Both the position numbers and the translations under genes were made by a program. The notes under the pieces were generated by a model. It did no database searches. It was not told where the DNA came from and saw nothing but the letters and a program-made list of their open reading frames with translations. From the NCBI GenBank assembly GCA_944325885.1, contig CALVBT010000004.1, positions 124,001 through 188,000 on the forward strand: a stretch of 64,000 nt of DNA, in the 5' to 3' direction. Of this stretch, positions 54,631-63,230 are shown in pieces. The stretch's first letter is position 1; each line of letters begins with the position of its first letter. The stretch is from Candidatus Gastranaerophilales bacterium (GTDB lineage: Bacteria > Cyanobacteriota > Vampirovibrionia > Gastranaerophilales > Gastranaerophilaceae).

Positions 54631-55971
54631 TTATGCATGCGCTGCGGGCAGCAAAAATCTCAAATAAATATAAATCGAACTCATCACAAGCGAAACAAAT
54701 GTGATAAGAACACCGTATTTCAAATACTTCATAAAGGAAATAGGCTTGCCATGAGCAGCAGCGGTTTCTGAAACAATAACGTTTGCCGCAGCACCGATTA
54801 TCGTCATGTTTCCGCCAAGACATGCACCCAAAGACAAACACCACCACAGAGGATGCGCATAAGCCGCACCTTCCACAAGCTGTATTTGATAAATCATCGG
54901 TGCCATTGTTGCAGTGTATGGAATATTGTCAACAATACCGGATAAAATACCCGACGCCCAGAGTATCAGCATCGCAGCAGCAGATTCGTTTCCGTGCGTA
55001 ACATCAAGAATCCACTTTGCCATAACGGAAATCCCTCCTGCAGCCTCAAAACCGCCAATGATAATAAACAGCCCGATAAAAAAGAAAATCGTGTTCCATT
55101 CTATCCCGTTTAATACCCTTTTCGGACTTTCAAAAATCATCAAAAAGCTTGCGCCCAAAAGCGCAATTACATAAGATTCTATATGCAAAACATCATGCAA
55201 AATAAAACCGAGTATAACCAGTGCCAGCACCACGGATGAACGTATTGCAAGAGGCTTGTCCGTAATACTTTTTGAATTGTCCAGCTCTGCAACTGCTTCC
55301 ATTTTTTCTTTTGTCGCTACCAAATCTTTTCTGAAACACAGCCAGAGAATAAACAGAGTAACAACAAGAATCAAAAATACTATGTCAGTAAGCTCCAACA
55401 AAAATGTCATAAAAGTAAAACCGGCCTTGCTGCCGATAATAATATTCGGCGGGTCGCCTATCAAAGTGGCAGTACCGCCTATGTTAGAAGACAAAATCTC
55501 CGTAATCAAATACGGAATCGGATTTATGTCCAATTTTTTTGCAATCAAAAAAGTAACCGGAACAATCAATATAACTGTCGTGACATTGTCCAAAAAAGCA
55601 GAGGTTACTGCAGTAAAAAATCCGAGTACCAAAAGAATTTTTACAGGATGCCCTTTTGTTTTTTTCAACAAAGCATTTGCCACCCACGTAAATATACCGC
55701 TTTTGCTGGCAATGCTGACAATAATCATCATTCCTATAAGCAAAAATATTACATTAAAATCAACAAAATTTATAAAATAATGAGGGTCTATTACCGCATC
55801 ATGTCCTTTTGATTGAGCCAGCAGCCCCAGAACAAGAGTAATCGCCGCACCAATCATTGCGACAGTGACCTTGGATATTTTTTCCCATGCAATAAAAATA
55901 TATGCAACTATCAAAATTGCTGAAGATATAACCAATGCATGTGATTGTACAAACTGGTGAAGGTGTTCCAT
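54631..55971 (-). CDS. ArsB/NhaD-superfamily ion transporter
   Basis: A 446-residue membrane protein with about 11-12 segments. ISKVTVAMIGAAITLVLGLL, TSAFLDNVTTVILIVPVTFLI and SSNIGGTATLIGDPPNIIIG are signatures of the P-protein/NhaD/ArsB group; the second-half repeat shows GILSGIVDNIPYTATMAPMI and SLGACLGGNMTIIGAAANVIV. A Na+/H+ antiporter (NhaD-like) is plausible. The ATG at 55971 has GGAG upstream; a start at 56046 would add 25 atypical residues. Confidence 0.87.
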   Translation of the reverse strand: MEHLHQFVQSHALVISSAILIVAYIFIAWEKISKVTVAMIGAAITLVLGLLAQSKGHDAVIDPHYFINFVDFNVIFLLIGMMIIVSIASKSGIFTWVANALLKKTKGHPVKILLVLGFFTAVTSAFLDNVTTVILIVPVTFLIAKKLDINPIPYLITEILSSNIGGTATLIGDPPNIIIGSKAGFTFMTFLLELTDIVFLILVVTLFILWLCFRKDLVATKEKMEAVAELDNSKSITDKPLAIRSSVVLALVILGFILHDVLHIESYVIALLGASFLMIFESPKRVLNGIEWNTIFFFIGLFIIIGGFEAAGGISVMAKWILDVTHGNESAAAMLILWASGILSGIVDNIPYTATMAPMIYQIQLVEGAAYAHPLWWCLSLGACLGGNMTIIGAAANVIVSETAAAHGKPISFMKYLKYGVLITFVSLVMSSIYIYLRFLLPAAHA

Positions 55972-56119
55972 TTTATAAACTCCATAAAGATAATATTTCA
56001 ATTTTATACTGAGCAAAAAGACTTGTAAATGTTTTTGTATAGTCAACAGACTTAATTTGTAAAACTATCTTGTTTTTGAGATAATTTTTATTACGAATTA
56101 GCAGAAAGAGGCTGGAATT

Positions 56120-57577
56120 ATGGGAATACTGGAATTTTTTAAAGAACCTGCAGCGGCTGAACCGATTAAAGATGAGGAACAAATTAAAAAAACATATTCT
56201 CACTTTAGATTGAGAATGTTTTATTCCTGCTTTATAGGATATGCAATGTTTTATCTTTGCAAAAAGAATATTGCAGCAGCACTTCCGTCAATGAGCAAAG
56301 AACTCGGTTATTCAAATCTGGAACTGGGTGTCATTGGCAGTTCATTATACTTTACCTATGCAATAGGCAAATTTGTAAACGGAATGATAGCAGACCGCTC
56401 TGACGTAAGAAAATTCTTGCCGACAGGACTTATTCTTGCAGGGCTAGCAAATATCTGCTTTGCGCTCAGCTTTTTTGTCTTTACTCCGGGGAAATTCACT
56501 TTCTTTGGTCTTCCCTCTGCAACTATACTGTTGTGGGTACTGGCATTTTTCTGGGGATGTAACGGATGGTTCCAGTCCATGGGTTTCCCTCCTGTTGCAA
56601 AAAGTTTAACCTACTGGTTTTCAAATTCCGAAAGAGCAACAAAATGGGCAATGTGGTCTACATCACACCAGACAGGTACTTTCTTAGCAGTAATTCTTTC
56701 AGGTTTTGCAATAGCAAAATTCGGCTGGCAGGCTGCTTTTTATATTCCCGGTACTCTGGCTATAATAATTGCACTATGGATGTTCAACAGACTCAGAGAT
56801 AAACCTCAATCCATAGGTCTTCTGGACATAGAAGAATACAGAGAACCCGAACGAGCAAAAGAAACTGCAAAAACTGAAGCCGAAGATGACGGACTCAGCT
56901 ATATTCAGGTGCTTGTAAAAAATGTTCTTACAAACAAAGCCGTATGGGCATTGGCCATGGCTTATGTTTTTGTTTATGTAATAAGATTCGGTACAGAGGA
57001 CTGGATTATCAAATACCTTGTAGAAGCAAAAGACAACTCTCTGGAGCTTGCTTCTATGAAGCTCGCCTGTCTGCCGTTGTTCGGATTTTTCGGCACAATC
57101 TCTGCAGGATTGATTTCGGATAAAATATTTAAAGGAGCAAGAGCGCCGATTAACGTAATCTTCCTTATCGGTGTAATTATCTGTATGACAGGTCTGTATT
57201 TTAACGGAACAGGCACAAACTTTATTGACTCCGCTTTTTATGCAATCACTGGCAAATCAATGGTTGATGTATTAAAAATCAACGGCTCCGGCGTAATAGA
57301 TATCCTTCTCATCGGATTTTCAGGATTCTTTACATACGGCCCACAAATGCTGATAGGCGGTGTATGTGCCATAGAATCCAGCTCCAAAAAAGTTGCCTCT
57401 GCCGTAACAGGCTTTACAGGTACATTCGGATATGTCGGCGCAATGCTCTCCGGACTCGGAACAGGTATTGTGGTAGACAAATTCGGCTGGAACGGTGCGC
57501 TGGCCTTCTGGGGCATATCTGCACTTATCTGTGCAGCAATATGTTTGCCAATGTGTTTTAAAAAGAAAACAGCTTAA
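56120..57577 (+). CDS. MFS organophosphate:phosphate antiporter family transporter
   Basis: A 485-residue, 12-segment protein. FYSCFIGYAMFYLCKKNIAAALPSM and LGVIGSSLYFTYAIGKFVNGMIADRSDVRKFLP match the OPA family (GlpT, UhpT, UhpC), as do GCNGWFQSMGFPPVAKSLTYWFSNSERA and FGYVGAMLSGLGTGIVVDKFGWNGA. The likely substrate is a phosphorylated sugar or glycerol-3-phosphate; which one cannot be decided. AAAGAGG lies upstream of the ATG. Confidence 0.88.
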   Translation: MGILEFFKEPAAAEPIKDEEQIKKTYSHFRLRMFYSCFIGYAMFYLCKKNIAAALPSMSKELGYSNLELGVIGSSLYFTYAIGKFVNGMIADRSDVRKFLPTGLILAGLANICFALSFFVFTPGKFTFFGLPSATILLWVLAFFWGCNGWFQSMGFPPVAKSLTYWFSNSERATKWAMWSTSHQTGTFLAVILSGFAIAKFGWQAAFYIPGTLAIIIALWMFNRLRDKPQSIGLLDIEEYREPERAKETAKTEAEDDGLSYIQVLVKNVLTNKAVWALAMAYVFVYVIRFGTEDWIIKYLVEAKDNSLELASMKLACLPLFGFFGTISAGLISDKIFKGARAPINVIFLIGVIICMTGLYFNGTGTNFIDSAFYAITGKSMVDVLKINGSGVIDILLIGFSGFFTYGPQMLIGGVCAIESSSKKVASAVTGFTGTFGYVGAMLSGLGTGIVVDKFGWNGALAFWGISALICAAICLPMCFKKKTA

Positions 57578-57613
57578 CCTTTAACAGATAGACAAAACAG
57601 GAGAACAATACAC

Positions 57614-58453
57614 ATGCTAGATATGAAATACTGTGAACTCAGCAAAGACGGCTTTGGCTGCTGTATGACCGTAAAACAAACCCTCTTCAGCGGACAATCC
57701 GAGTTTCAAAAAGTAGATATTTTTGATACAGAATCCATGGGTCGTGTGCTGACACTGGACGGGCTGATGATGACTACAGAACGTGATGAATTTTATTATC
57801 ACGAAATGATTGCTCACATTCCCATGATGTCGCACAAAAATCCTGAATCAGTTCTTGTTATAGGCGGCGGCGACGGCGGCACTATCAGAGAAGTTCTTAA
57901 ACATGACACAGTAAAAAAAGTTGTGCTGTGCGAGATAGACGGCATGGTAGTTGATGCCTGCAAAAAATATCTGCCGACTATCGGCTGCGAACTCGACAAC
58001 CCGAAAGTCGAAGTTAAAATTGAAGATGCTATAGAATTTATCAAAGACAAAAAAGCACAATACGATGTAATTTTGATAGACTCAACAGACCCGATGGGTC
58101 CCGGAGAAGGACTGTTTACCGAAGAATTTTACACAAATGTAAAAGAAGCCCTCAAAAAAGACGGTATCATGGCAGCACAATCAGAATCACCTTTCATAAA
58201 TCAGGCAGAAATGAAAAAAATGTATCCGCTGTTGAGAAAAGTGTTCCCGATTGTTGATACATACACAGGCCCGATTCCTTCATATCCCGGCGGATACTGG
58301 AGCTGGTGCTTCTGCTCCGAAACAGTAAGCCCCTTCGATTACATCGACGAAGCAAGAGCAGAAAAAATCACAAAACAGTGCAAAATCTACAACAAAGAAT
58401 ACCACATCGCACGTTTTGCACTGCCAAACTTTGTAAAAGAATTAACAAAATAA
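57614..58453 (+). CDS. speE: Polyamine aminopropyltransferase (spermidine synthase)
   Basis: A 279-residue enzyme that transfers aminopropyl from decarboxylated SAM to putrescine. Motifs: VFDTESMGRVLTLDGLMMTTERDEFYYHEMIAH-like N-terminus (FDTESMGRVL, DEFYYHEMI), VLVIGGGDGGTIREVLKH, DVILIDSTDPMGPGEGLFTEEFY and SYPGGYWSWCFCS. CAGGAG precedes the ATG. It follows the OPA transporter by 37 bases. Confidence 0.95.
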   Translation: MLDMKYCELSKDGFGCCMTVKQTLFSGQSEFQKVDIFDTESMGRVLTLDGLMMTTERDEFYYHEMIAHIPMMSHKNPESVLVIGGGDGGTIREVLKHDTVKKVVLCEIDGMVVDACKKYLPTIGCELDNPKVEVKIEDAIEFIKDKKAQYDVILIDSTDPMGPGEGLFTEEFYTNVKEALKKDGIMAAQSESPFINQAEMKKMYPLLRKVFPIVDTYTGPIPSYPGGYWSWCFCSETVSPFDYIDEARAEKITKQCKIYNKEYHIARFALPNFVKELTK

Positions 58454-58458
58454 TTTCA

Positions 58459-58559
58459 TATAGTCAACTGACTCCGACTACTTGTTGAGCCTGTGCATTT
58501 ATCAAGTCCATTCATTGCTTATAAGTCCGGCACAGTCAACAAGTGCATGGGGTCACTTT
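58459..58559. repeat. Dispersed hairpin element, copy B
   Basis: Starts ATATAGTCAACTGACTCCG and ends GGGGTCACTT. ACTTGTTGA-GC-CTGTGC pairs with GCACAG-TCAACAAGT, a 15-bp stem with a 2-base bulge. Two AAGTCC direct repeats lie in the loop. It corresponds base for base in order to copy A (48079-48250) without its inserted cassette. The region from 58560 to 58728 shows no convincing gene. Confidence 0.78.
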
Positions 58560-58728
58560 CGATATATTTATGCTTTCGACCTCAGCAAATCAATAAGTTC
58601 CGAACATTGTAGCCAGACCTTTGCGGCAGATGAATGCTGCCATAAAAAATGCTTCTTTCAATTTTGCAAGTAAATTTTTCATAACCATACAAACACACCT
58701 TTTTTACACTCACATGTATATAATGCCC

Positions 58729-58744
58729 AAAAACCATGGTTTTT
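58729..58744. repeat. Perfect 16-base palindrome after dnaE
   Basis: AAAAACCATGGTTTTT lies six bases beyond the dnaE stop on the minus strand. It may form part of the dnaE 3' end signal, though the loop would be too small for a classic hairpin. Confidence 0.45.
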
Positions 58745-58749
58745 AAACA

Positions 58750-61700
58750 CTATTCATCAAGTGATTTTATGGAAATGCCTACTTTGCTGGCAAAATTGTT
58801 ATTTACAGCGTTTACCAGTTCATTTGATGCATCGACCCAAAAATGAGAGCCGCACAAAATACGGGAATCTGACCCGTCATCTTCTTTGACTTTCATCACA
58901 AGAGGATCGCCACCTTTAAAATGAGCCAGCATATCTTTTAGCCCTACAAGTTCTTCGAATTTCATCTCATCGTTGATAGAAATCGTAACAATATTGCTGT
59001 TATCAACCGATTTTACGGAATCTACAACTATACTGTACTGCTCCTCGTCACGTTTTTGAACTTTACCGGAGATAATAACCTTTTTCTCTGATTCAAGAAA
59101 AGAATTGTAGTCTATCAAAGTCTTGTGAAAAGCAACAAACTCAACCTTGCCTGTTAAGTCTTCTATAATACCCGCTTTCAAGAATTTTGTCGGGTCTTTC
59201 TTTGTCGGGATTTGCCTTACCTGTGTCAACAAACCGCATACGGTAACTGGCTTATCATTTGGCATATCCTTTAACTCGGAGATATTATGTGTGGTCAAAA
59301 ACGGCAGTTTGTCTATTATGCTGGACAGAGGATGGCTCGTAACGTAAAATCCGAGATATTCTTTTTCAAAAGCCTGAATCTGCTTGTCGTCAAATTCGGC
59401 ATCACTGCCTGTCAGAGTATATGTATCAAGATCCACACCTGTAGAAGTTGTAAGACCCGAGAACAAACTGGCCTGACCCAGAGATTTTGCTTCACTCTGT
59501 CTTTTTGCTGATGCAATTAACGGTTCCAGATTTTCTATAAGCTGTTTTCTGCTTTTTTCTATATTTGAAAAAGCACCGGCTTTTATCAAACTTTCCAGAG
59601 TTCTTGTGTTATATGATTTGTAATCTATTCTTGTGCAAAAATCATACAATGATTTAAACTCACCGTCTTGGGATTCTCTTTCTTTTTCAATCAGTTCAAT
59701 AACACCCTCGCCCACGTTTTTTATAGAAGCAAGGCCGAAACGGATATTGTTTCCGTCAGGTGTAAACTTGGCATTTGATTTGTTAACATCCGGTGCAAGA
59801 ACCTTTATACCCATTTTTTGACATTCGGAAATATAAAGCTGGGTCTTTTCCTGATCACTGGAAACACTGGACAAAAGTGCTGACATATATTCTACAGGGT
59901 AATGTGCTTTTAAATATGCTGTCTGATAAGCAACAAAAGCATAAGCTGCAGAGTGGCTTCGGTTAAAACAGTAAGAAGCAAATTTTTCAATCTGTTCAAA
60001 AAGTTCCGTAGCGCCTTTTTCAGTCATACCGTGTGCAGCAGAACGTTCTATAAACAGACCCTTTTGCTCTGCCATTTTTTCAATCTGTTTTTTACCCATC
60101 ATACGGCGGACATTATCAGCTTGACCCAGTGAATAATCAGCAAGGGTCTGGAATATTTGCATGATTTGTTCCTGATAAACAATTGTCCCGTATGTATCCT
60201 TCAAAATAGGTTCAAGCAAAGGATGGGCATATTCAATTTTTTGGCGGCCGTGTTTACGTTCAACAAAATCCTGAACCATGCCTGAACCGAGCGGCCCCGG
60301 ACGGAAGAGAGCAACCAAAGCGCCTAAATCTTCAAATACAGAAGGTTTTAAATCTTTAACAAGCTTTTTCATGCCCGCAGATTCCAGCTGGAACACACCG
60401 TCTGTATCGCCTTTTTGTAAAAGTTCAAAAGTTAATTTGTCATCCAGCGGAATTTTATTAATCTCAAGCCACTCGCCTGTTCTTTTTTGTATCATTTTTA
60501 AGGCATTATGAATGATAGTAAGGTTTCGCAGCCCCAAAAAGTCCATTTTCAACAGGCCGATATGCTCGTCTTCTATCATTGTATATTCCGTAACTACCAG
60601 ACCTTCTTTTGAAGGTTCAACAGGCACAACATCGGACAACGGCATTTTAGAAATAATAACACCCGCAGCGTGCATGCCTGTATTGTTTTTTAGACCTTCG
60701 ATTGCCTTTGCCATATCCACAAGTTTTTTAACTGTAGGATCAGTGTCATAAAGCTTTTTAAGCTCCATACCGTCTTTTAAAGCATCATCAATCTTAATTT
60801 TCGGTTCTGCAGGAATGAGCTGCGCCCACTGGTTGCTCTGTGCAAACGGTATATCATAAACCCTTGCAACTGATTTCATGGCGTTTCTTGCAGCCAGTGT
60901 ACCAAAAGTAATAATCTGACAGACCTTATCCGCACCGTATTTTTGGGTTACATAATCAATAACCTCGCCACGTCGCTCTACACAAAAATCCACGTCGACA
61001 TCAGGCATGCTGACACGTTCCGGATTCAAAAATCTTTCGAACAACAAATTGTGCTTTATCGGGTCAAGATCCGTAATCTCTAATACATAAGAAACCAAAC
61101 TCCCAGCAGCAGAACCACGCCCCGGCCCTACAGGGATATCATTTCTTTTTGCATACTGGATAAAGTCAGACACAATCAAAAAGTATTCCGCAAAGCCCAT
61201 CTTGTTGATTACGCCGAGTTCGTACTCCAGTCGTTCTTTTAATTCCGGAGTAAGAGCGCCGTATCTTTTCTTTATGCCCTGCATACACATATAATCCAGA
61301 TAAGACTCTGATGTATGGTTCGGCGGCAATTCAAAATACGGAATGTGGTATTTGCCCATTTCTATTATCAAATGGCATTTGTCAGCAACTTCTACAGTAT
61401 TTTTTATACATTCTTCAAACAGTTCGGAATCCATCCACTTAAAAGAATCTCTGAGCTGTTCCGGTGTTTTTACATAAAATTCATCGTTAGGAAAACGGAA
61501 CCTGTCATTGCTTTCCTTAAGAGCGTTTGTCTGGATACACAGCAGTGTATCGTGCCAGTCAGCATCTTCTTTTTTCAGATAATGGCTGTCGTTTGTGATT
61601 ACCATTTTTATGCCGAGTTCTTTTGCAAGTTCTATCATGCCCGGATTTGACATCTTTTGTTTTTCCAGACCGTGATCCTGCAGCTCTATATAATAATCAT

Positions 61701-62196
61701 CGCCAAAAAGCCCTTTATAAAACTTTGCAGCCTCGTAAGAAGCCTCTTTGTTGCCCTGAATAAATCCCTGTGCAATTTCACCTTGCACACAGGCAGAAAG
61801 GCATATCAAACCCTCATGATGTTCTTCAATAAGTTCGTGGTTGATTCTGGGTTTGTAATACATGCCCTTGCATTTTGCTATAGAAACGAGTTTTACAAGG
61901 TTTTTATAGCCTGTCTGATCTTTTGCAATCAAAACAAGGTGATAAGGATGAGTTTTTGCGGGATTTTTTTCTGTAATATCACCGTCGTACACGTAAAACT
62001 CACAGCCGATTAGAGGCTTTAGCCCCATTTCTTTGGCTGTTTCGTACATTTGTATTGCACCGTACATATTGCCGTGGTCAGTAAGAGCAACTGCAGGCAT
62101 GTCATTTTCTTTTGCAAATTTGCATAGCTCTTTTATTCTAATAGCACCATCCAGCAAGCTATTTTCGGTGTGTAAGTGTAACGGTACGTATTGCAT
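58750..62196 (-). CDS. dnaE: DNA polymerase III alpha subunit
   Basis: A 1148-residue replicative polymerase. N-terminal PHP domain QYVPLHLHTENSLLDGAIR, catalytic Asp pair in SMPDVDVDFCVERRGEVIDY, GPGRGSAAGSLVSYVLEITDLDP, VVYQEQIMQIFQ-like clamp region (GTIVYQEQIMQIFQTLA), HhH region, beta-binding region and C-terminal OB-fold (PVTVCGLLTQVRQIPTKKDP). It is a normal DnaE1 length. The ATG at 62196 has AGGGGA upstream and gives the usual start; 62232 would add 12 residues. Confidence 0.96.
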   Translation of the reverse strand: MQYVPLHLHTENSLLDGAIRIKELCKFAKENDMPAVALTDHGNMYGAIQMYETAKEMGLKPLIGCEFYVYDGDITEKNPAKTHPYHLVLIAKDQTGYKNLVKLVSIAKCKGMYYKPRINHELIEEHHEGLICLSACVQGEIAQGFIQGNKEASYEAAKFYKGLFGDDYYIELQDHGLEKQKMSNPGMIELAKELGIKMVITNDSHYLKKEDADWHDTLLCIQTNALKESNDRFRFPNDEFYVKTPEQLRDSFKWMDSELFEECIKNTVEVADKCHLIIEMGKYHIPYFELPPNHTSESYLDYMCMQGIKKRYGALTPELKERLEYELGVINKMGFAEYFLIVSDFIQYAKRNDIPVGPGRGSAAGSLVSYVLEITDLDPIKHNLLFERFLNPERVSMPDVDVDFCVERRGEVIDYVTQKYGADKVCQIITFGTLAARNAMKSVARVYDIPFAQSNQWAQLIPAEPKIKIDDALKDGMELKKLYDTDPTVKKLVDMAKAIEGLKNNTGMHAAGVIISKMPLSDVVPVEPSKEGLVVTEYTMIEDEHIGLLKMDFLGLRNLTIIHNALKMIQKRTGEWLEINKIPLDDKLTFELLQKGDTDGVFQLESAGMKKLVKDLKPSVFEDLGALVALFRPGPLGSGMVQDFVERKHGRQKIEYAHPLLEPILKDTYGTIVYQEQIMQIFQTLADYSLGQADNVRRMMGKKQIEKMAEQKGLFIERSAAHGMTEKGATELFEQIEKFASYCFNRSHSAAYAFVAYQTAYLKAHYPVEYMSALLSSVSSDQEKTQLYISECQKMGIKVLAPDVNKSNAKFTPDGNNIRFGLASIKNVGEGVIELIEKERESQDGEFKSLYDFCTRIDYKSYNTRTLESLIKAGAFSNIEKSRKQLIENLEPLIASAKRQSEAKSLGQASLFSGLTTSTGVDLDTYTLTGSDAEFDDKQIQAFEKEYLGFYVTSHPLSSIIDKLPFLTTHNISELKDMPNDKPVTVCGLLTQVRQIPTKKDPTKFLKAGIIEDLTGKVEFVAFHKTLIDYNSFLESEKKVIISGKVQKRDEEQYSIVVDSVKSVDNSNIVTISINDEMKFEELVGLKDMLAHFKGGDPLVMKVKEDDGSDSRILCGSHFWVDASNELVNAVNNNFASKVGISIKSLDE

Positions 62197-62449
62197 TAAA
62201 TTCCCCTGTCTTTTATACAGCCAAAAAGGCAATGTTTTATTAAAAACCGTCCTACAAAATATTTAACCACACAAGCCCCGTTTTTTCAGCAAAATTTAAA
62301 GTTTGTTTAACGTGTGTTTTAAAATTTCCCATAAAAATGTAAACAAATGTAACATTACTGTTTAAAATCCTAAAGAAATTTTTAATTCTCCCGATAAAAC
62401 AAATATAGATAAAGATTCTTATTCAGATAATATTCAGGGGTGCAATCAG
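62197..62449. other. Divergent intergenic region, dnaE / small gene
   Basis: AT-rich region carrying the dnaE promoter area on the minus strand and a sigma-28-like promoter on the plus strand (separate entry). No gene is seen. Confidence 0.5.
62371..62397 (+). promoter_or_regulatory. Sigma-28-type promoter, second copy
   Basis: TAAA at 62371, 15 bases, then CCCGATAA at 62390-62397. The spacing equals the FliA consensus and the -10 box has one mismatch to GCCGATAA. It lies 53 bases before the small gene at 62450. Confidence 0.6.
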
Positions 62450-62605
62450 ATGATAAAAAAAGCTCAAAGACCAACAAGCAACATAAGTGAAGGAGTAGCA
62501 TTTCTTTTAAGAGGTGCAAAAAAAAGACGTTCTATGGCTATTGCCAGTGCAAAAATGATTAACTCCGATATAGGAATTTCTGCAAAGTTGGTGGCCTTAA
62601 AGTAA
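62450..62605 (+). CDS. Small basic protein, 51 residues, possibly frameshifted
   Basis: Starts MIKKAQRPTSNISEGVAFLL and continues with RGAKKRRSMAIASAKMINSD, ending ISAKLVALK. CAGGGG lies upstream. After the GCA codon at 62582-62584, a -1 shift would continue for 24 more codons (KVGGLKVNAREFLRFYKVL, then KSKMK) to a stop at 62656-62658, giving 69 residues. The continuation has the same basic character as the upstream part. It may be a frameshift, a sequence error or two alternative products. Function unknown. Confidence 0.5.
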   Translation: MIKKAQRPTSNISEGVAFLLRGAKKRRSMAIASAKMINSDIGISAKLVALK

Positions 62606-62689
62606 ACGCAAGAGAATTTCTTAGATTTTATAAAGTGCTGAAAAGCAAGATGAAGTAAGGTTTTTACTTCCAGGTCGCAACATTGTAAC

Positions 62690-62730
62690 AAAAGCTCCTC
62701 AGGCAATCAGATGGCCGTGGAGCTTTTTTG
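62690..62730. terminator. Bidirectional intrinsic terminator
   Basis: AAAGCTCC (62691-62698) pairs with GGAGCTTT (62719-62726), followed by Ts on the plus strand. The minus-strand reading also ends in GCTTTTG, so it may serve the convergent divIC/ftsB gene. Confidence 0.8.
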
Positions 62731-62732
62731 TG

Positions 62733-63128
62733 TTATTTCTTTTTATCAATATTTTTTTTCAAAGTTTTTTTCTTTTTTGTTTCTGTTGCAGGAGCCTGAG
62801 GTTTGTTTATTATGACAAGAACCTCGTCCTCGCCTGCCATTTTGAGATTGTTCCTTGCAATAGCTTCCAGACTTTTTAAAGAACTAAAATCCTCCAGCTC
62901 TTCTTTCAATCTCTGATTTTCCGCATAGGCCTGCTGGTTTAGAGCTTTCATTTTTTTGATTTTGCCGTGATAGCTAATGCTCTTTGTTATATTATTAAAG
63001 GCACTTATCCCGATTTGAACCAGACAAATCAATAGAACTATTGTTAAAAAAGAATAATAAAAACGAATTTTGTTCTTTCGTTTATTATTTTTTTCCTGAG
63101 TTTTTTCAATCAAATCAGGTTTCTTCAT
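62733..63128 (-). CDS. Septum formation initiator FtsB/DivIC-like
   Basis: A 131-residue bitopic protein with a basic cytoplasmic N-terminus (NNKRKNKIRF), one membrane segment (FYYSFLTIVLLICLVQIGISAF), a coiled coil (KIKKMKALNQQAYAENQRLKEELED) and the family end LEAIARNNLKMAGEDEVLVII. It has a Lys-rich tail. It acts at the divisome with FtsL/FtsQ homologues. murG lies upstream on the same strand, fitting a cell-envelope context. AGGGGTT precedes the ATG. Confidence 0.88.
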   Translation of the reverse strand: MKKPDLIEKTQEKNNKRKNKIRFYYSFLTIVLLICLVQIGISAFNNITKSISYHGKIKKMKALNQQAYAENQRLKEELEDFSSLKSLEAIARNNLKMAGEDEVLVIINKPQAPATETKKKKTLKKNIDKKK

Positions 63129-63174
63129 TGTCTAACCCCTATTTTGTATAGCAGTTACAATATTATAGCTTCAA

Positions 63175-63203
63175 CATGCCCGAATGACAAGTATTCGGGC
63201 ATG
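63175..63203. repeat. Strong hairpin between murG and divIC/ftsB
   Basis: CATGCCCGAAT pairs perfectly over 11 bp with ATTCGGGCATG around a 7-base loop. There is no T run, so it is not a classic terminator. A TATAAT on the minus strand at about 63164-63159 just beyond it may be the divIC/ftsB -10 box. Confidence 0.7.
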
Positions 63204-63230
63204 CTCTGCAGTCTATTTTGGGCTGTAGCC

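Noticed and set aside
58590-58682. 30-codon minus-strand frame starting MKNLLAKLKEAFF after dnaE
   Set aside because: No well-spaced ribosome-binding site and no promoter; kept only as a possibility because the peptide is amphipathic and basic.
62464-62706. 80-codon open frame on the minus strand
   Set aside because: It is antisense to the small sigma-28-type gene, lacks a ribosome-binding site and crosses the terminator.
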